From Saposhnikovia divaricata (lineage: Eukaryota > Streptophyta > Magnoliopsida > Apiales > Apiaceae), in assembly GCA_036435485.1 (NCBI GenBank), contig CM071597.1:169800147-169864146 (forward strand): a DNA stretch of 64,000 bases, given 5' to 3'. Positions 57,236 through 64,000 of this stretch are shown piece by piece. The translations under genes and the position numbers were made by a program. The notes beneath the pieces were generated by a model. That model did no database searches, was not told the DNA's origin, and saw only the letters and a program-made list of their open reading frames with translations. The stretch's first letter is position 1, and every line of letters begins with the position of its first letter.

Positions 57236-58386
57236 TGTTAGTCACAGAGGCATGCCTGAATACATCTAATAACAAGCCTAAGTATGTGTAATGCTATGCA
57301 TTACCTACATGACCTCTTAACTGAGGGAACCTCTAGTTGTAGAGTTTCTATTTGTTCTGTACTTGTAATAGGCATCAAATTCTAGTTGTGTTACTGTAAT
57401 TATAAAGTCAAGAATAATGCTTGAAAGAAGTTCCAAGGTTCATGCCTCAAGCAAGGAGATAAAGACTGCCAAATAATCACAGTTGGGATTTGAAGAAATG
57501 AAGAATTTGCCTAAGTACCAATTCGAGAAGTACATTTGTCTATTCGAGAAGTCTAGCATTCGAGAAGTCAGAGATTCGATATCTCAGAAGACACTATTCG
57601 ATATCTCTGAATACACTGTTCGATATCTCAGGGATTCGATATGTCAAAATGCTATATTCGATATCTCAAGGAGTCCCAGAGAATAGAGCTATTCGAGAAG
57701 TGATTCGATATGTCAAGATAACACTATTCGAGAACTCAGAGTTATCGATCAAGTCAACTCCAGTTCTCGAATCACTCACTTAGTCACTTCTCGAATACAT
57801 TCTTGAGAACAAAATACTGAAGAATTGTACAAGTCAGAAACCTGCAACAAGCCAGGATACTTTATTTGACTCTGTCCTATAAAGCATGCTGGAAAGCCTA
57901 CAAAGAAGCTTGGAGAGATAAGACAAGGGACAAGGAGCTGAAGAAGTGGATCTAAACAGGCTTTTCAAAGTCAAATCTGTAGCCGTTTGGACTCTTACTA
58001 AAATGAGATAGACAGACTGGAAAGTGCTTTTGTTTTACCTACCTCATTTGTAGCAAGTGGGTGTATCCATGTCTATAAGGATACAGCCTCACTTCCTTAG
58101 CTGAAAAGGGTTTTGAAGTTTCTCAAAAATATCCAGAAAACATCTCTCTGAGAAAAACGAAGCTGAGAATACTATCATTTGTATTCACAGATTGTAGCAA
58201 AATCTTTATCTAATAGAATATTAGATTAAAGTGATATTGTGTTGTGTTTGTCCTTAATTATCCGCATCTTCATATCTCACACACTCATCACTTATCTTGC
58301 TGCAAAGATTCAAGAACGAAGAAAAGTTCAAGAATCCATTCACCCCCCCCCCCTCTGTATTCTTTTACTGTATTCAATACTCAACA
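57236..58386 (+). repeat. SIRE 3' LTR
   Basis: 1151 bp, matching the 5' LTR at an offset of 12712 except for three substitutions and a C11 run in place of C9. The AATAAA of the 5' LTR reads AATAGA here (58212-58217). Confidence 0.95.
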
Positions 58387-61300
58387 TAATTTAAAAAAAT
58401 AGATTCATCATTCGGGACAAGACTAGTTAAAAGGAAGGTCGACTTTGACCGGTTTGACCGTAATAAAACAAAACCAAATAAATATAGCAAATTTTTTGAA
58501 AAATTACCACATCACTAAAATCGTTATATCTTGACATCCGTGCGATTGGAACGTCGAAAAAATAATTTAAAAAAATAGATTCATCATTCGGGACAAGACT
58601 AGTTAAAAGGAAGGTCGACTTTGACCGGTTTGACCGTTATAAAACCAAACCAAATAAATATAGGAAATTTTTTGAAAAAATACCACATCACTAAAATCGT
58701 TATATCTTGACATCCGTGCGATTGGAACGTCAAAAAAATAATTTAAAAAAATAGATTAATCATTCGGGACAAGACTAGTTAAAAGGAAGGTCGACTTTGA
58801 CCGGTTTGACCGTTATAAAACAAAACCAAATAAATATAAGAAATTTTTTGAAAAAATACCACATCACTAAAATCGTTATATCTTGACATCCGTGCGATTG
58901 GAATGTCGAAGAAATAATTTAAAAAAATAGATTCATCATTCGGGACAAGACTAGTTAAAAGGAAGGTCGACTTTGACCGGTTTGACCGTTATAAAACCAA
59001 ACCAAATAAATATAGGAAATTTTTTGAAAAAATATCACATCACTAAAATCGTTATATATTGACATCCGTGCGATTGGAACGTCAAAAAAATAATTTAAAA
59101 AAATAGATTAATCATTCGGGACAAGACTAGTTAAAAGGAAGGTCGACTTTGACCGGTTTGACCGTTATAAAACAAAACCAAATAAATATAAGAAATTTTT
59201 TGAAAAAATACCACATCACTAAAATCGTTATATCTTGACATCCGTGCGATTGGAATGTCGAAGAAATAATTTAAAAAAATAGATTCATCATTCGGGACAA
59301 GACTAGTTAAAAGGAAGGTCGACTTTGACCGGTTTGACCGTAATAAAACAAAACCAAATAAATATAGCAAATTTTTTGAAAAATTACCACATCACTAAAA
59401 TCGTTATATCTTGACATCCGTGTGATTGGAACGTCGAAAAAATAATTTAAAAAAATAGATTCATCATTCGGGACAAGACTAGTTAAAAGGAAAGTCCACT
59501 TTGACCGGTTTGACCGTTATAAAACCAAACCAAATAAATATAGGAAATTTTTTGAAAAAATACCACATCACTAAAATCGTTATATCTTGACATCCGTGCG
59601 ATTGGAACGTCAAAAAAATAATTTAAAAAAATAGATTCATCATTCGGGACAAGACTAGTTAAAAGGAAGGTCGACTTTGACCGGTTTAACCGTTATAAAA
59701 CCAAACCAAATAAATATAGGAAATTTTTTGAAAAAATACCACATCACTAAAATCGTTATATCTTGACATCCGTGCGATTGGAACGTCAAAAAAATAATTT
59801 AAAAAAATAGATTCATCATTCGGGACAAGACTAGTTAAAAGGAAGGTCGACTTTGACCGGTTTGACCGTTATAAAACCAAACCAAATAAATATAGGAAAT
59901 TTTTTGAAAAAATACCACATCACTAAAATCGTTATATCTTGACATCCGTGCGATTGGAACGTCGAAAAAATAATTTAAAAAAATAGATTCATCATTCGGG
60001 ACAAGACTAGTTAAAAGGAAGGTCGACTTTGACCGGTTTGACCGTAATAAAACAAAACCAAATAAATATAGCAAATTTTTTGAAAAATTACCACATCACT
60101 AAAATCGTTATATCTTGACATCCGTGCGATTGGAACATCGAAAAAATAATTTAAAAAAATAGATTCATCATTCGGGACAAGACTAGTTAAAAGGAAGGTC
60201 GACTTTGACCGGTTTGACCGTTATAAAACCAAACCAAATGAATATAGGAAACTTTTTTAAAAATTACCACATCACTAAAATCCTTATATCTTGAAATTCA
60301 TGCAATTGGAACGTCGAAAAAATAATTTAAAAAAATAGATTCATCATTCGGGACAATACTAGTTAAAAGGAATGTCGACTTTGACCGGTTTGACCGTAAT
60401 AAAACCAAACCAAATAAATAAATATAGGAAATTTTTTGAGAAATTACCACATCACTAAAATCATTATATCTTAACATCCGTGTGATTGGAACGTCGAAAA
60501 AATAAATTAAAAAAATAGATTCATCATTCGGGACAAGACTAGTTAAAAGAAAGGTCCACTTTGACCGATTTGACCGTTATAAAACCAAACCAAATAAAAA
60601 TAGGAAATTTTTTGAAAAATTACCACATCACTAAAATCGTTATATCTTGACATCCGTGTGATTGGAACGTCAAAAAAATAATTTAAAAAAATAGAATCAT
60701 CATTCGGGCAAGACTAGTTAAAAGGAAGGTCGACTTTGACTGGTTTGACCGTTATAAAACCAAACCAAATAAATATAGGAAATTTTTTGAAAAATTACCA
60801 CATCACTAAAATCTTTATATCTTGACATCCGTGCGATTGGAACATCGAAAAAATAATTTTAAAAAATAGATTCATCATTCGGGACAAGACTAGTTAAAAG
60901 GAAGGTCGACTTTGACAGGTTTGACCGTTATAAAACCAAACCAAATAAATATAGGAAATTTTTTGAAAAAATACCACATCACTAAAATCGTTATATCTTG
61001 ACATCCGTGTGACTGGAACGTCAAAAAAATAATTTAAGAAAATAGATTCATCATTCGGGACAAGACTAGTTAAAAGGATGGTCGAATTTGACCGGTTTGA
61101 CCGTTATAAAACCAAACCAAATAAATATAGGAAATTTTTTGAAAAAATACCACATCACTAAAATCATTATATCTTGACATCCGTGCGATTGGAACGTCAA
61201 AAAAATAATTTAAAAAAATAGATTCATCATTCGGGAAAAGACTAGTTAAAAGGAAAGTCCACTTTGACCGGTTTGACCGTTATAAAACCAAACCAAATAA

Positions 61301-62830
61301 ATATAGGAAATTTTTTGAAAAATTACCACATCACTAAAATCATTATATCTTGAAATTCGTGCAATTGGAACGTCGAAAAATAATTTAGAAAAATAGATTC
61401 ATCATTCGGGACAAGACTAGTTAAAAGGAAGGTCGACTTTGACTGGTTTGACCGTAATAAAACCAAACCAAATAAATATAGGAAATTTTTTGAAAAATTA
61501 CCACATCACTAAAATCATTATATCTTGACATCCGTGTGATTGGAACATCGAAAAAATAATTTAAAAAAATAGATTCATCATTCGGGACAAGACTAGTTAA
61601 AAGAAAGGTCCACTTTGACCGGTTTGACCGTTATAAAACCAAACCAAATAAATATAGGAAATTTTTTGAAAAATTACCACATCACTAAAATCGTTATATC
61701 TTGACATCCGTGCGATTGGAACGTCGAAAAAATAATTTAAAAAAATAGATTCATCATTCGGGACAAGACTAGTTAAAAGGAAGGTCGACTTTGACCGGTT
61801 TGACCGTAATAAAACAAAACCAAATAAATATAGCAAATTTTTTGAAAAATTACCACATCACTAAAATCGTTATATCTTGACATCCGTGCGATTGGAACGT
61901 CGAAAAAATAATTTAAAAAAATAGATTCATCATTCGGGACAAGACTAGTTAAAAGGAAGGTCGACTTTGACCGGTTTGACCGTTATAAAACCAAACCAAA
62001 TAAATATAGGAAATTTTTTGAAAAAATATGACATCACTAAAATCGTTATATATTGACATCCGTGCGATTGGAACGTCAAAAAAATAATTTAAAAAAATAG
62101 ATTAATCATTCGGGACAAGACTAGTTAAAAGGAAGGTCGACTTTGACCGGTTTGACCGTTATAAAACAAAACCAAATAAATATAAGAAATTTTTTGAAAA
62201 AATACCACATCACTAAAATCGTTATATCTTGACATCCGTGCGATTGGAATGTCGAAGAAATAATTTAAAAAAATAGATTCATCATTCGGGACAAGACTAG
62301 TTAAAAGGAAGGTCGACTTTGACCGGTTTGACCGTAATAAAACAAAACCAAATAAATATAGCAAATTTTTTGAAAAATTACCACATCACTAAAATCGTTA
62401 TATCTTGACATCCGTGTGATTGGAACGTCGAAAAAATAATTTAAAAAAATAGATTCATCATTCGGGACAAGACTAGTTAAAAGGAAAGTCCACTTTGACC
62501 GGTTTGACCGTTATAAAACCAAACCAAATGAATATAGGAAATTTTTTGAAAAATTACCAAATCACTAAAATCCTTATATCTTGACATCCGTGTGATTGGA
62601 ACGTCAAAAAAATAATTTAAAAAAATAGAATCATCATTCGGGCAAGACTAGTTAAAAGGAAGGTCGACTTTGACAGGTTTGACCGTTATAAAACCAAACC
62701 AAATAAATATAGGAAATTTTTTGAAAAAATACCACATCACTAAAATCGTTATATCTTGACATCCGTGTGATTGGAACGTCAAAAAAGTAATTTAAAAAAA
62801 TAGATTCATCATTCGGGACAAGACTAGTTA
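58387..62830. repeat. 176-bp satellite array, right block (about 25 monomers)
   Basis: It resumes in register after the SIRE target duplication. Within it the 'gattaatcattcgg' variant appears at about 58755, 59106 and 62100. The first two are 352 bp apart (a two-monomer tandem duplication), and the last lies 2994 bp on (17 monomers plus 2). The block ends in the middle of the 'agactagtta' landmark, where a minus-strand LTR begins. Confidence 0.97.
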
Positions 62831-64000
62831 TGTAACGCCCCCAAATCCACCCTGACAGGGGACCCGGGTCGTCACATTGTCTCAATATGATAACGCAATA
62901 ACAATACCAAATTTTATTACAACGGAGCATAAATGTCCCACTCCGCATGTCCAAGATCGTCTTCACAACATAATACAATCCAACTTGATACATCTCGAAA
63001 ATAATATATTACAAAAGTTCACAACAGTAGAAATATAAGGATTCCAACTGGATCTTCTAATTGTTGATGTCATAGCCTTGCGCTTTCCCTTTGCCTTTAT
63101 AACCCTGGCTGGACGTCTCGCCTTTCTCCGTCTTGACAGCTGAACAAAATGTTGTAAAGCAAGAATGAGCAACTATAGTGCTCAGCAAGTTCTCTTCTCG
63201 CTCGGTATATAAATATAATAAGGTTTACTGAATTTAATACTCAAAATTTTAATATCGAATGTAACAATGTGATTTGACTCAAATTTATCTTGAAAAATAT
63301 CATACTCGAAAGGCTCAAAACTCATCTCAAAACAGAATACTCAAAAGACTCATTTGATATAACTCTGATAACTCATGATGTAAGAATGAACTGGTCTTCC
63401 ACCTCTCCGTATCTCGGTGGGGCGATCAACTAACCAACCAAGAATACCGGCCTCCGATGACACCGCACTTCGCCCGATCACGGCTACAATACGATATCAA
63501 CTATAATATATATGTATGAATGCTAGCATCATAATGGTTATCAATTCAACCAAGGCAACGAATGCCTAAATATTCTCGGGTCCGTAAAACGATACACGAG
63601 TCTCTCTTTCTCTATAAAGGGCCTCTTGCCCAAAATTGACCAGTAGAATACAGAATTCCCGAATAGTTGGGTACAGATAACTTGAGATAACTCTTTCAGA
63701 AAATATTTACAAATCTGGCGGACTGCCAGTATGACTCAATTTCACCACCAATCCGAACAATGGACTGATGTAAATCCTCAATAATAATTTATCGGTGGAC
63801 ATGAACAAAATGCCAAACCTTGACAATAAAATCGACTATCTCGAATCTATGAGAATAGTCCTAAGATTAAAGTAATTGGGAGTCGTACTGAACAAATAGT
63901 ACTTCTCGATATTTATAATACTCAACATTGATGAACGTGTAAATAGAATATTTTTCACTTGATCGACGAATAAAAATCTCTAATAATTATAATTTTAAAC
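62831..64000 (-). mobile_element. Second Tekay-type LTR, opposite orientation, cut by the window edge
   Basis: TGTAACGCCCCCAAATCC at 62831 is the complement of the 3' end of the Tekay LTR at 27948. Homology continues to 64000, covering about the last 1.2 kb of the 3.7-kb LTR. Many substitutions and small indels separate it from 24222-27948, so it is another subfamily or an older copy. The segment around 63080-63200 is the best conserved. It is the terminal LTR of a minus-strand element extending to the right, or a solo LTR. The satellite on its left ends AGTTA, which would be the target duplication. Confidence 0.9.

Larger units (their letters stand above)
44524..58386 (+). mobile_element. 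Complete SIRE-lineage Ty1/copia element with a giant extra ORF
   Basis: LTRs at 44524-45672 (1149 bp) and 57236-58386 (1151 bp) flank an 11.6-kb interior. The target duplication TAATT is perfect (44519-44523, 58387-58391). The order is PBS, gag (in two frames' worth separated by a stop), pol with protease-integrase-RT-RNase H in copia order, a spacer with repeats, a 1593-codon ORF, PPT. I count three substitutions (44942/57654, 45096/57808, 45504/58216) and a 2-base difference in a C run between LTRs, about 0.26% substitutions, so the insertion is young but older than the Tekay one. Pol type and an ORF after pol place it in SIRE/Maximus. Confidence 0.95.

Noticed and set aside
11923..62993. 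Repeated minus-strand frames of 73-79 codons (start MLYLFGF or MVLLRSN) through the satellite
   Set aside because: They follow the 176-bp monomer, span about one and a third units, and break whenever a monomer has an indel; there is no promoter or codon signal. They are by-products of the repeat.

Overview
The window is repeat-rich plant nuclear DNA. It holds a 176-bp tandem satellite with higher-order structure, LTR retrotransposons of the Tekay chromovirus and SIRE lineages, a TRIM, a solo LTR that looks Tat/Athila-like, Helitron debris and a LINE scrap. This mix fits a flowering plant, probably a eudicot; the species cannot be named from sequence alone. I see no ordinary cellular gene, tRNA, rRNA or CRISPR array. 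The setting is probably pericentromeric or another heterochromatic satellite block; a functional centromere cannot be shown from sequence.

Layout. 1-3.7 kb: two decayed gypsy-type LTR pieces on the minus strand, a U5-like plus-strand piece, and a Helitron 3' terminus (hairpin, then CTAG/T). 3.9-6.2 kb: a minus-strand TRIM (199-bp LTRs) split by a 1.66-kb solo LTR. 6.2-9.4 kb: AT-rich DNA with a decayed Helitron Rep/helicase gene around 7.1-8.5 kb. 9.4-11.4 kb: a complete minus-strand gag-only copia-type element with a perfect AAATA target-site duplication (TSD). 11.6-11.76 kb: a LINE reverse-transcriptase fragment cut off by the satellite.

From 11.76 kb to 62.83 kb runs one satellite array, about 23.5 kb in total. 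It is interrupted by two young, complete elements. One is a 13.66-kb Tekay chromovirus (24222-37876, TSD AAAAG) with an extra ORF before gag. The other is a 13.86-kb SIRE-type copia element (44524-58386, TSD TAATT) with a 1593-codon extra ORF after pol. The array ends at 62831 in another Tekay-type LTR of opposite orientation that runs off the window.

How the genes work together. In each large element the LTRs supply promoter and poly(A) signals, the PBS primes reverse transcription from initiator Met-tRNA, Gag packages RNA, Pol supplies PR/IN/RT/RNase H, and the PPT primes plus-strand synthesis. Both elements are nearly unmutated between LTRs yet carry coding lesions: the Tekay copy lacks its protease active site, and the SIRE copy has a stop inside gag and a frame break before pol. 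That suggests recent mobilisation in trans by intact relatives. The functions of the two extra ORFs are unknown.
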